Assembly (NCBI GenBank): GCA_963805715.1
Contig: CAWDVK010000009.1
Location: forward strand, 496,001 to 560,000
Direction of reading: 5' to 3'
Source: CAWDVK01 sp963805715
GTDB lineage: Bacteria; Actinomycetota; Actinomycetes; Streptosporangiales; Streptosporangiaceae
Length of the DNA: 64,000 bases
Both the position numbers and the translations under genes were made by a program. The notes beneath the pieces were generated by a model. The model had not been told where the DNA came from. It saw nothing but the letters and a program-made list of their open reading frames with translations, and searched no databases. This document shows, one piece after another, positions 8,073 to 16,543 of the stretch; the first letter of the stretch is position 1, and each line of letters begins with the position of its first letter.

Positions 8073-9344
8073 TCAGTCGGCCGGGCCGGTGGCCAGCGTC
8101 ACGGGGGCGGTGTGCGACTGGCCGAACTGGTCGGTCCAGCCGATGCTGATCGTGCTGCCCGGGTGGTAGGCGCCGATCGCGGCCTGGATGTCCGGCCCGG
8201 ACGTGATCGAGGTGCCGGCCACCGAGGTGATCACGTCACCGGCCTGCAGGCCCGCGGCGGCGGCAGGTGAGCCAGGCTCCACGCCCGCCACGGTGGCCCC
8301 GGTACCGCCTGGCCAGCCATACTGCGCGGACTGGACCTCGATCCCGAGGAACCCGGTCGCGCCAAGGTGAACCGCGGCGGAGGCCTGGCCGTCCTCCATC
8401 TCGGCCGCGATGGTCATGGCCCGGCTGATCGGGATGGCGAAGGCCTGGGTGGTGGTCGCCGCCGACCCGGAGCCAGCCTGAGCGTAGGGCCCCGATGACG
8501 TGGTGGAGGCCGCGGTGTCCATGCCGATGACCTGGCCGGCGCTGTTGACCAGCGGGCCGCCCGAGTCGCCCGGCTGAATTCCCGCATTGGTCTCGATCAT
8601 CCCGGTCAGGTGCTCGGCGCCGCTGCCCGAGTCATCCTGCGCGGTGATCGACTGATTGAGACCAGTGACCTGACCGGTCGCGACCGAGGGCGTTCCGCCC
8701 TTGCCGCCCGCATTGCCGAGGGCCACCACCTTCTGGCCGAGTGCGGCACTGGACGACGAGCCCAGCGTCGCCGTCGTCAGGCCCGACGCGCCCTGGAGCT
8801 TCAGGACTGCTACGTCGCCGGTGGCGTCGTAACCCACGACCGTGGCCCGGTAGGTGCGCCCGTTGCCGATGTCAGTGACGCTGATCGAGGTAGCACCGTC
8901 GATCACGTGGTTGTTGGTCAGTACCTCGCCGCTGGAGGTAATGACCATCCCGGTTCCGGCCGATTCAGCATCCTGATAGCCGAGCGTGGACACCACGTCG
9001 ACCAGGCCAGGATCAGTCCGGGCAGCGATCTGGGCAGTGCTGAGCACGGTCGTGGAGGCAGTGGCCGCCTGGCCGGCCGCCGCGTGGCCGGAATGCTCGA
9101 TCCAGGCACCTCCCAGCGCCCCTGCAGCCAGCCCGGCAGCAGCCGTCACGGCCAGGGCACGACGGCGCCGGCCCGGCCGGCCCGGTCCGCCAGGATCGCC
9201 CGGCCCGCCGCTCATGCCCGCCGGGGCGGCGGGACTGGCTGGCCAGCCCGGTCCGGTCGGATACCAATCGCCCGCACCGGGCCATTGTGACTGCGGCCGG
9301 GTCCCCGCCGGCTCCGTGCCTTCCGCATCATAGGCCGCGCTCAT
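8073..9344 (-). CDS. HtrA-like S1C serine protease with PDZ domain, membrane-anchored
   Basis: 423 residues. A Pro/Gly-rich cytoplasmic N-terminus (1-58) leads through a short Arg patch to one transmembrane segment (about 62-82). The trypsin-like domain follows, with a visible triad: His146 (TNNHVIDG), Asp177 (TGDVAVLKL) and Ser261 (QPGDSGGPLVN). A PDZ domain fills about 325-420 (GFLGIEV, GSPAAAAGLQAGDVITSVAG). This is the actinobacterial PepD/DegP type that degrades or chaperones misfolded proteins outside the membrane. The upstream region carries an array of TCAG repeats shared with the two-component operon at 33.9 kb, suggesting envelope-stress control. Confidence 0.93.
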   Translation of the reverse strand: MSAAYDAEGTEPAGTRPQSQWPGAGDWYPTGPGWPASPAAPAGMSGGPGDPGGPGRPGRRRRALAVTAAAGLAAGALGGAWIEHSGHAAAGQAATASTTVLSTAQIAARTDPGLVDVVSTLGYQDAESAGTGMVITSSGEVLTNNHVIDGATSISVTDIGNGRTYRATVVGYDATGDVAVLKLQGASGLTTATLGSSSSAALGQKVVALGNAGGKGGTPSVATGQVTGLNQSITAQDDSGSGAEHLTGMIETNAGIQPGDSGGPLVNSAGQVIGMDTAASTTSSGPYAQAGSGSAATTTQAFAIPISRAMTIAAEMEDGQASAAVHLGATGFLGIEVQSAQYGWPGGTGATVAGVEPGSPAAAAGLQAGDVITSVAGTSITSGPDIQAAIGAYHPGSTISIGWTDQFGQSHTAPVTLATGPAD

Positions 9345-9653
9345 CGTCTCGTTCCTCCTCCGGCACCCTCACTCTGGCGGTGCTCATCTTGAGCGTGGAT
9401 CGCGAACCTGAGCGTTAGCGCCCCGCAACGGCTGAGTGTTTGCTGACCGCCGCCTGAACCTGAACGCAGGCTGAACGCCAGCCTGAGCGGCTGCTGCGGA
9501 GCCGGGCCGGCGGTCCGGAAGCACCCGCGAATAAGGTTGTTATCTAGCAAGTAAGGAGATCCGGCACGCATCCACCGGAACTAGCAGCGGAGGGACGATG
9601 ATCAGGACCGGACAGGCGCTGACCGGGCCGCCGCCAGGCAGCAGCGGGCAGCC
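9345..9653. other. Divergent promoter region between protease and MFS exporter
   Basis: Besides the TCAG array it holds GTTATCTAGCAAGTAAGGAG (about 9538-9557), a partly symmetrical stretch that could be an operator for the exporter. It also holds a 23-codon ORF from ATG 9598 (ribosome site GGAGGG) that ends at 9669, overlapping the exporter start. Confidence 0.5.
9432..9487 (-). promoter_or_regulatory. TCAG direct-repeat array upstream of the HtrA-like protease
   Basis: On the minus strand the pentamer NTCAG recurs six times; on the plus strand CTGAN begins at 9432, 9443, 9454, 9460, 9471 and 9483. Spacings are 11, 11, 6, 11 and 12 bp, close to one helical turn, as expected for an OmpR-family regulator bound head-to-tail. 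A further copy is at 9408. The same motif with exact 11-bp spacing precedes the response-regulator gene at 33954. In Mycobacterium tuberculosis, MprA controls the homologous protease gene pepD; the analogy is inference. Confidence 0.6.
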
Positions 9654-10946
9654 GTGCGGCATCGGCTGAGCCGCTTCGGGCGCCAGACCTTCTCCTCGCT
9701 GAAGGTACCGAACTACCGGCTTTACTTCACCGGGCAGTCGATATCGCTGGCGGGCACCTGGATGCAGATGACGGCCCAGTCCTGGCTGGTCCTGACCCTC
9801 ACGCACTCCAGCACGGACCTCGGCTTCGCCGTTGCGCTGCAGACCCTTCCTGTCCTGCTCCTCGCGCCCTATGGCGGCGTGATCGCCGACCGGACGGACA
9901 AGCGGCGGCTCATGATCGTGCTGCAGATCGCCATGGGGATCCAGGCGCTGGCGCTGGGCCTGCTGACCGTCCTCGGCGTGGTCCGCTTCTGGCAGGTCTG
10001 CCTGCTCGCGGTCATTCTCGGGCTCAACAATGCCTTCGAGAACTCTGCCCGGCAGGCGTTCGTCCGGGAGATGGTGGGCAAGGACGAGCTCAGGAACGCG
10101 ATCACCCTGAACTCGGTCACGGTCAACGCGGCGCGGGCCGTCGGTCCTGCCATCGGCGGCATCCTCATCGCGACCGTCGGCATCGGCGTCTGCTTCCTGC
10201 TCAACGCGGCGAGCTTCGTGGCCGTAGTCAGCTCCCTGCTGCTGATGGACCGCGCGGCACTGCAGCCCAGCCCGCCTGCCCCGCGGGCCAGGGGCCAGCT
10301 GCGGGAGGGCCTGCGCTACGCGGCGAGCGTTCCCGCGATTGCGATCCCGCTGGCGATGATGAGCCTGGTCGGGCTGCTGGCCTATGAATTCCAGGTCTCC
10401 CTGCCGGTCCTGGCGAAGCAGACCTTCCACGGCGGCGCGGAGGCCTATGGCTTCATGACCGCGGCCATGGGTGTTGGCGCAGTCATCGGCGGCCTGTTCA
10501 CGGCGGCGCGCGGCCGGACCGGCCTGCGGCCGATGATCGTCGCTGCCGTGGGACTCGGCATCGCCATCCTCGTCACGGCCTTCTCCCCCGTTCTCGGCCT
10601 CGCCTATGCCGCGCTGCTGTTCGTCGGCTGGGCCAGCGTGTCCTTCATCGCGATCGGGAACTCGACGATCCAGCTGAGCGCGGAGCCGAGCATGCGCGGC
10701 CGGGTGATCGCCCTCTGGCAGGTCGCGTTCCAGGGCACGACGCCCGTCGGGGGCCCCGCTGTCGGGTGGATCATCGCCGTGACCGATCCGCGGATCGGCC
10801 TCGCCGCGGGCGGCGCCTCCTGCCTGCTCGCCGCGCTCGGCGGCGTCCTGCTCGCCGGGCGCTGCCGCAGCGGGCCAGGGCCAGCGGCGGCGCAGCGTGA
10901 GGGGCCAGCCGCGGCGGCTCGGGCAGCCGAGGGCACTGCGCGGTAG
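9654..10946 (+). CDS. MFS transporter of the EntS/MFS_3 type
   Basis: 430 residues with about 12 hydrophobic segments. The start SSLKVPNYRLYFTGQSISLAGTWMQ and the loop GVIADRTDKRRLMI between helices 2 and 3 are typical of MFS_3 (DHA3-like) exporters, which export siderophores, macrolides or other drugs. The substrate is unknown. The GTG at 9654 has no clear ribosome site. An ATG at 9598 with a good site (GGAGGG) lies in a different frame, and a single base change would join it to this gene, so the true N-terminus is uncertain. The C-terminal 30 residues are Ala/Gly-rich. Confidence 0.88.
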   Translation: MRHRLSRFGRQTFSSLKVPNYRLYFTGQSISLAGTWMQMTAQSWLVLTLTHSSTDLGFAVALQTLPVLLLAPYGGVIADRTDKRRLMIVLQIAMGIQALALGLLTVLGVVRFWQVCLLAVILGLNNAFENSARQAFVREMVGKDELRNAITLNSVTVNAARAVGPAIGGILIATVGIGVCFLLNAASFVAVVSSLLLMDRAALQPSPPAPRARGQLREGLRYAASVPAIAIPLAMMSLVGLLAYEFQVSLPVLAKQTFHGGAEAYGFMTAAMGVGAVIGGLFTAARGRTGLRPMIVAAVGLGIAILVTAFSPVLGLAYAALLFVGWASVSFIAIGNSTIQLSAEPSMRGRVIALWQVAFQGTTPVGGPAVGWIIAVTDPRIGLAAGGASCLLAALGGVLLAGRCRSGPGPAAAQREGPAAAARAAEGTAR

Positions 10947-11023
10947 GGCAGTCCAGCCGGGCTGCGCGGACGCAGCGCGCGTCAGTGGCCATGGTCCCCG
11001 GATTGCCGGTCACCGCTGACGTG

Positions 11024-12112
11024 CTATTCGCGGGTCACCGGCTGGCTCGCCCCCGGCTGGCTGGCCCCCTCCGGCTCTGGGCCGGGCGCGGGCGGAGAGA
11101 CCTCATCGGGGGTACGGGGCGTGCGCCCGGCGGCCGCGGCGCCCGCCGGCCGATCGTCGAACGAGACGTTGACGTGCTGCTCCTCGCGCCGCTGGTTCTG
11201 CAGCGCCTGCAGGGCCATGCTGGCGCGGTCAGCCTCGGTGAGGGGCGGCTGCACGATTGCCCGCGGCCAGAGCCGCCGCGCGAGCACCACGTTGACCTCA
11301 GCGGCGTAGACCGTGATCTCGACGCCCAGGTAGATCCAGGCGACCAGGCCGAGCACGGTGGCGAAGATCCCGTAGACCGAGTCGCTGCGCAGGTAGTGAT
11401 GGACGAGATAAGCGCCGAGCGCCTGCAGCAGCGTCCAGCCCAGGCCGCCGGCGATGGCGCCGGGCACGAGCTGGCGGACGGGCACGCCCCTGGGCGTCAG
11501 AACCCGGAAGCCGGCCAGGTACATGCCCACGTTTGCCAGCGCGGCGAGCAGGTCGACCCCGATGGCAGCGACCGCGGCCCTGGGCCCGATGGTGCCCAGG
11601 CTGGTCAGCAGGGTGGTGATGATCACGCCGAGGGCCAGCACGCCCAGGAAGAGCGCGGCGCGGCCGAGCCGCTGCACGTATCCGGGCCGCGCGGGACCGG
11701 GCAGGTTCCAGACCTGCGCCATGGTGAACAGGCCAGCCTGGGCGAGGCCGCTGGCCCCCCAGATCAGGCTCAGCAGGCCGATCACGAGCCCGATGACGCT
11801 GGACCGGCGCAGGGCATGCACATTGCCGGTCAGCTGATGCCCGATCAGCGGGAACTGCTGAGCCGCGGCGTTTGCAACGTCCTGACGCACGGCCGGGTCG
11901 TTGGCAGCGATCAGCCCGACGACGGTGACCAGGACCAGCAGCAGCGGGAACACCGCGACCAGTCCCGCGTGGGCGAGATTGCCGACCAGCACGCCGCCGT
12001 TGTCGTCACCGAACTTCTTGACGATGCCGAAAGCGAAGGCAGGCGGGGTATGGCGCTGCTGCGCCTGGTCCACCCGGCGGATCACTCTCTCCACGAGATT
12101 CAGCGCCGTCAC
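11024..12112 (-). CDS. YihY/BrkB-family inner-membrane protein
   Basis: About 362 residues. The N-terminus (ERVIRRVDQAQQRHTPPAFA) is followed by six predicted transmembrane segments (VAVFPLLLVLVTVVGLIAA and later ones) and the family signature SDSVYGIFATVLGLVAWIYL near residue 260. The cytoplasmic C-terminus is Pro/Glu-rich. The family was once called ribonuclease BN; that assignment is no longer accepted, and the proteins are probably transporters or envelope factors. The frame stays open upstream to 13315 on the antisense of the next gene, but the family alignment begins near here. GTG at 12112 was chosen; GTG at 12094 is an alternative. Confidence 0.85.
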   Translation of the reverse strand: MTALNLVERVIRRVDQAQQRHTPPAFAFGIVKKFGDDNGGVLVGNLAHAGLVAVFPLLLVLVTVVGLIAANDPAVRQDVANAAAQQFPLIGHQLTGNVHALRRSSVIGLVIGLLSLIWGASGLAQAGLFTMAQVWNLPGPARPGYVQRLGRAALFLGVLALGVIITTLLTSLGTIGPRAAVAAIGVDLLAALANVGMYLAGFRVLTPRGVPVRQLVPGAIAGGLGWTLLQALGAYLVHHYLRSDSVYGIFATVLGLVAWIYLGVEITVYAAEVNVVLARRLWPRAIVQPPLTEADRASMALQALQNQRREEQHVNVSFDDRPAGAAAAGRTPRTPDEVSPPAPGPEPEGASQPGASQPVTRE

Positions 12113-12430
12113 CTCCCGTACCAGGCCGGCTGGTCCCGGCCGGCAGTGGCACGACCGCTGCAGGTCCCGCGGAGGTCCGCCGATCTGCCGTCTTGCCGTT
12201 CTGCGCGCTGGCGAGGTACCCGCGCAGCGGCCCGCAAACATCGGCGCGGCTCGGCGGAGTTCCTGGCGGAATGCCCGCTTCGGGTGCTCGGGCCAGGCCG
12301 CTCCCTGGGGGCTGGACCGCCGGCGCGTGCGGGCGTTTGATCCCGGTAGGTAGCTTTGCCGTATGACCCTCGCTATTGCCCACGGCCGGCCGCCGCGGCG
12401 GCATCGCGCCCTGATGACCGGGGAAGCGCG

Positions 12431-13324
12431 GTGACCGCGGACTCCTACGCGACCGCGGCCGGCCTCGTGGAGCGCTCGGCCAGCGCGTATATTTCCGGCA
12501 TCCCTGACAATCCCGCGGATGACGGCTTCTTCGGCCCCGCCAGCATCACCTGGCGGGTCAGCGGCGGCCTGATCTCGCCCGTCGCCGGGCTGCGGTCCCT
12601 GATCCTGCAGGCCCTGCATCCGCTGGCGATGGCCGGGGTGGATCAGCACAGCGGCTGGAAGCAGGATCCGGTCGGCCGGCTGGCCGCCACCTCGGCCTAC
12701 GTCAGCACGGTCACCTTCGGCGACCGCGCCACGGCCGAGCGGGCGGCAGCCGTGGTGCGGCGGATCCACGAGCACGTGACGGGAACCGACACGGTGACCG
12801 GCCGCCGGTACGCCGCAGGTGACCCAGCGCTGCTGCTCTGGGTGCACGCCGCGCTGGTCGAGTCTGACCTGGCGGTCCGCAGCCTCCTCGCCACGCCGCT
12901 GACCCCGGCGGACGGTGACCGCTACGTGGCCGAGATGGTGGTCGCGGCGACCCTCGTCGGGGTGCCGCGCGCCATGGTCCCCGCCGCCGCTGCCGAGCTG
13001 GACAGCTACATCTGCTCGGTGCGGCCTGAGCTGCAGTGCACTCCGGCGGCCAAGGAGTCGATGGCCTACCTGCTCGACCCGCCGGGCCTGGACGAGGACA
13101 TCGCCGACATCTGGCAGGACGTTCGCGATGCCGCCATCACCTGCCTGCCGGACTGGGCCAGGGAGATGTACGGATATCACGCCCCTGAGCCGCTGACTCC
13201 GGCTCGGCGGACCGAGATCCGCCAGGCCCTCGGCATCCTGGATGCGGCGTTCCTCGGCGAGCCGGGCGTGCTGGAGGCGCGGCAGCGGATCACCGCGCGG
13301 ATGCGCGCGGCGCAATCCGCGTGA
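12431..13324 (+). CDS. MpaB/Lcp-like oxygenase family protein (DUF2236)
   Basis: About 297 residues. Segments typical of the family are visible: PASITWRVSGGLISPVAGLR near the start, LILQALHPLAMAGVDQHSGW (55-75), RRIHEHVTGTD, a catalytic-core LLWVHAALVESDL (with His), and RPELQCTP. DUF2236 proteins related to MpaB and latex-clearing protein are b-type heme oxygenases; heme binding here is by family analogy. GTG at 12431 follows GGGAAG. A 23-codon ORF from ATG 12363 overlaps it by GTGA and may be a leader. The gene overlaps the next by 4 bp, so the two are translationally coupled. Confidence 0.82.
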   Translation: MTADSYATAAGLVERSASAYISGIPDNPADDGFFGPASITWRVSGGLISPVAGLRSLILQALHPLAMAGVDQHSGWKQDPVGRLAATSAYVSTVTFGDRATAERAAAVVRRIHEHVTGTDTVTGRRYAAGDPALLLWVHAALVESDLAVRSLLATPLTPADGDRYVAEMVVAATLVGVPRAMVPAAAAELDSYICSVRPELQCTPAAKESMAYLLDPPGLDEDIADIWQDVRDAAITCLPDWAREMYGYHAPEPLTPARRTEIRQALGILDAAFLGEPGVLEARQRITARMRAAQSA

Positions 13325-14787
13325 GAAGGCTCCCCGCGCTCGTCACGGCCGGCCTGTCCGTGGCTGCCGCCGTCGCGGCCGCGGCGCTGGTCCGCCGCCG
13401 GATCGGGCCGCTTCGTTCCGAGCGTGGCATCGCCGCGCTCCGGCTCGCCGCCCGCGGCGGCGTGCGCTACGCGGGCAGCGCGCCGCGCCTGTTCGCCGCC
13501 GCCGGCGAGAAGCGCGAGCAGCTGCGGAGCGATCTCGCCCTGCAGACTGCCGAGGACGTCACCGCCACCCTGGGCGACATGAAGGGCGTCCTGATGAAGA
13601 TCGGCCAGCTGGCCAGCTACATCGACGACGGCCTGTCGCCCACCGTCCGCCGGACGCTCAGCCGGCTGCAGGACAGCGTGCCGCCGATGAGTTCGGAGCT
13701 GGCCGCTGGCGTGCTGGCCGAGGAACTGGGCCAGCCGCCGGAGCAGGTATTTGCCCGCTGGGATCCCGAGCCCATCGCCGCGGCGTCGATCGGCCAGGTT
13801 CACCGCGCGATGACCCGTGATGGCCGAGCGGTGGCGGTGAAGGTGCAGTATCCGGGCATCGCCGAGACCATCGCCGCCGACCTCGGCAACGTCTCGCTGC
13901 TGCGCCGGATGCTGCGGCTGGCCGCGCCGAGCCAGGATGTGGATGCCCTCATCAGCGAGCTCCGTGAGCGCGTCAGCGAGGAGCTTGACTACCGCCGGGA
14001 AGCCCGCAATCAGCGGCTGCTGGCGGCCTATTACGACGGCCATCCGACTATTCACGTGCCCGGGGTCATCAGCGAGCTCTCCACGCGGCGGGTGGTGACC
14101 AGCGAGCTCGCGGACGGCGCCCGCTTTGCTGAGCTGGCCAGCTGGAGCCAGCGCGAGCGGGACCTGGCCGCGGAGACGATCTACCGGTTCGTGTTCAGGA
14201 GCCTGTACGAGGTCCGTGCCTTCAACGGCGATCCGCATCCGGGGAACTACCTGTTCCACGGCGACGGGCGCGTCACCTTCCTCGACTACGGCCTGGTCAA
14301 GCACTTCGCCCCGGACGAGCTGCAGCCGCTCATGCAGATGGCCAGGTTCCTGTGCGTGGAGCGGGACCCGGAGGGGTTCCGGCGCAGCCTCGAGCAGGCC
14401 GGCTTCCTGCAGCCGGAGGCACCGCTGAGCACCGAGATGATCGTCGATCATCTGGGCGTCTTCTACGACACCATCCGCGAGCCCGGTCCCCGGACCATCA
14501 CCGAGCAGTACGCGTCAGCCGTGGTACGGCGCTTCTTCGACCTGCGCAGTCCGGTGTCGCAGCACATGCGGGTACCCAGCACCTACGTGATCCTGCAGCG
14601 CATCAACCTGGGCCTGTTCGGCGTGCTCGGCCAGCTGTCCGCAACCGCTGACTGGCGGGCCATCGCCGAGGAGATCTGGCCGTTCGTGCAGGGACCCCCT
14701 TCCACGCCGATCGGCGAGGCCGAGGCCGCCTGGCGCGCCCGGCAGCTTCCCGGCCGCCGGCCTGTCACCGTGCATGCGCGGCGATGA
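13321..14787 (+). CDS. ABC1/AarF (UbiB-type) atypical kinase
   Basis: 488 residues with an N-terminal hydrophobic segment (9-24). The UbiB-family signatures are present: the KxGQ motif at Lys93 (MKIGQLASY), an Ala-rich loop replacing the P-loop (AAASIGQVH, 153-161), Lys174 in VAVKVQYPG, NGDPHPGNYLF, and FLDYG. This family supports quinone or isoprenoid-lipid metabolism by an ATPase-like activity, not classical protein kinase action. It starts at GTG inside the stop of the MpaB-like gene (GTGA), so the two gene products probably work together, perhaps on a lipid or quinone. The last 23 bp overlap a truncated antisense gene. Confidence 0.92.
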   Translation: MRRLPALVTAGLSVAAAVAAAALVRRRIGPLRSERGIAALRLAARGGVRYAGSAPRLFAAAGEKREQLRSDLALQTAEDVTATLGDMKGVLMKIGQLASYIDDGLSPTVRRTLSRLQDSVPPMSSELAAGVLAEELGQPPEQVFARWDPEPIAAASIGQVHRAMTRDGRAVAVKVQYPGIAETIAADLGNVSLLRRMLRLAAPSQDVDALISELRERVSEELDYRREARNQRLLAAYYDGHPTIHVPGVISELSTRRVVTSELADGARFAELASWSQRERDLAAETIYRFVFRSLYEVRAFNGDPHPGNYLFHGDGRVTFLDYGLVKHFAPDELQPLMQMARFLCVERDPEGFRRSLEQAGFLQPEAPLSTEMIVDHLGVFYDTIREPGPRTITEQYASAVVRRFFDLRSPVSQHMRVPSTYVILQRINLGLFGVLGQLSATADWRAIAEEIWPFVQGPPSTPIGEAEAAWRARQLPGRRPVTVHARR

Positions 14788-14974
14788 TCCGCGCGCGATC
14801 TCGCGGACTGCGGCGACCGGCATCCGATGCCTGCATGGATGCGGGCATCGCCTGGATCAGCGTGCCGACCCCGAGGGTCAGCCACGGATCGGGAAGGATC
14901 GCCTGCAGGCACCGGGCGATCCCCGACTTGCCTGAGCTGGATCCCCCGTTGAGAATGATCGTCTGAGTCTTCAC
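14765..14974 (-). pseudogene. Truncated chloramphenicol-phosphotransferase-like gene
   Basis: GTG at 14974 begins TQTIILNGGSSSGKSGIARC and LQAILPDPWLTLGVGTLIQA, the N-terminal P-loop region of the CPT family (about 175-190 residues when complete). The reading frame stops after 69 residues, just inside the 3' end of the kinase gene, so the catalytic and lid regions are missing. The Walker A motif is intact. It looks like a gene cut by a past rearrangement. Confidence 0.7.
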
Positions 14975-15044
14975 CGTGCCACAGTAGGGGCGCCCCGGGC
15001 ATGCCAGGGAGGAAGAAGCCGGCGGCCATGCCGTCGCCTCCCGG

Positions 15045-15483
15045 CTAGCGCCTGCCAGGGAACCGGGCCACATAGCGACACTGCCAGAAGGTCTCGACCG
15101 CGTGCGGGTCGTAGTTCTCGCGCACGAAGGCGACGGCCTCCGAGCTGGGCACACCGTCGAGGATCGCCAGGCAGGCGAGCGCCGTCCCGGTTCGTCCGTG
15201 ACCGCCGGCGCAGGCCACCTCGACTCGCTCGATTCCGGACCGCTGCCAGGCCTCGGTCAGCGTGGGCAGCACGGCAGCCCGATCGGCGGGCAGGCCGAAG
15301 TCCGGCCATCGCAGCCACCGTGACTCCCAGGGGAAGGCGGGTGGCCTCTGCCCCAGCAGGTAGACGCCGAAGGCGGGGAGAAGCTCCGTCTTCCAGCGGG
15401 CGGCTGAGACCCCGCCCGCGCACGAGCCTGCCCGACGGCAGGCGCAGGACGCCCGGCCCTGCAGGCTCCCAGGACTCATTCAC
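15045..15483 (-). CDS. Protein-tyrosine-phosphatase-like protein, frame broken at 15375-15378
   Basis: The C-terminal 110 residues hold VEVACAGGHGRTGTALACLA, the CX5R loop of tyrosine phosphatases, followed by FVRENYDPHAVET. The N-terminal 35 residues, GVLRLPSGRLVRGRGLSRP, match the start of the same small family but lie in the next frame. Removing one G from the GGGG run at 15375-15378 (plus strand) joins them into an uninterrupted protein of about 145 residues from GTG 15483. Members are cytoplasmic and of unknown substrate. Disabled as written, unless the extra base is an assembly error. Confidence 0.75.
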
Positions 15484-15797
15484 CGGCGCATCGTAACTAG
15501 CTGGGCCGGATCTCGCCGGCTCAGGTCCGCAGGACTGCTCAGATCAGCCCGGCGCGCCCGCCCGCTAGCAGCTGACGGCGCCCCTTGCTGCTCGGCTCGG
15601 GGGGCTCCCCGGCTCCGATCCGCCCCAGGCTCATGTCTCGTACCTCCCTCGTCGCGTTCCAGATCAGGCGTCGATTGAGCCGGGCGGCAGGCTTCCCGTG
15701 GAGCCTGCCGCTCACCCGTGGCGGAGGATTTCAGGTCGCGAGGGACTGCCCAGACTCGTAGCCGGGCTCGGTCCCGGACACCGGAGGCCGCTATTAC
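15484..15797. other. Gene-poor stretch before the DUF1254 remnant
   Basis: No ORF with coding character. It contains a perfect 10-bp hairpin at 15684-15711 and, near its right end, the in-frame remnant SVPDTGGRYY that belongs to the DUF1254 pseudogene. Confidence 0.5.
15684..15711. terminator. Hairpin, candidate terminator
   Basis: GCGGCAGGCT and AGCCTGCCGC form a perfect 10-bp stem around an 8-nt loop. No intact gene ends next to it, so it may be left from a lost gene. Confidence 0.5.
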
Positions 15798-16412
15798 ATG
15801 CTTCCGATGCTCGACTACGACGCCGTGCACCAGATCCAGGACGCATTCCGGATCACCCCGCTGTCGTGGTGGGGGAAGGAGCCACCGCCGGTACGGGTCG
15901 AGATAGATCCGTCGGTCGACATGGCGGCCCCGCCGATGGATCAGGTCCATGCCGTGTCCGGCATCGACTTCTTCCGCTACGCTGCCGGGCTGCTGAAAAT
16001 CCACCGGCCACACCCGACCGACTGGTCGACCATCGCCCGCCTGAGCCGCATCGGCATTAGGCCCGGCGAGCCCTTCAACGCTGACGGCCTCGACCCGGCA
16101 GCCCGGAAGGCCCTGGATGCCGTGCCGGGGGCCGCGCTGCTGGTCCTCCGCAACCGCGCTCCCGGACTGCCCGGGACCGTCAACGGATGGCAGATCAACC
16201 GCTTCGCTATCGGCGCTCGCGACCCGCTGAGGTTCAACCCCGACGGGTCGCTCGATCTGTACCCCCAGCACCTCAGCCCCGGCCGCGACAGGGAGGCCAA
16301 CTGGCTGCCAGCTCCGCAAGGCCCGCTAGGGGTGACCATGCGGCTTTACGCCCCGCGGGCACCGATCCTCGACGGGTCCTGGACCCCGCCACCGGTGCAG
16401 CGCGTCCCCTGA
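15767..16412 (+). pseudogene. DUF1254/DUF1214 protein remnant with internal deletions
   Basis: An open frame of 204 codons (from ATG 15798) carries recognisable pieces of a DUF1254-DUF1214 protein that is normally over 400 residues. SVPDTGGRYYMLPMLD runs abruptly into AVHQIQDAFRITPLSWWG, with the intervening part missing. Later VNGWQ joins INRFAIGARDPLRFNPDGSL directly, skipping roughly 90 residues. The C-terminus (NWLPAPQGPLGVTMRLYAP) is complete. A TAG stop at about 15769 cuts off anything upstream. The deletions kept the frame, so a protein could still be made, but probably not a working one. Confidence 0.7.
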
Positions 16413-16543
16413 CACACCACGGCACCCAGCCCGCACACCTGGCGGTGCGGCTCGATAAGGCACTTCCGGCCAGATTGGGTTGACCAGCGCAATTAGCCGG
16501 GCATCGATCTGCGGCTCGGCCCGATGCTCGCTACCTTAGCCCG

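Noticed and set aside
12113..13315. 400-codon N-terminal extension of the YihY frame
   Set aside because: It is antisense to the MpaB-like gene, and the family similarity begins only near 12112.
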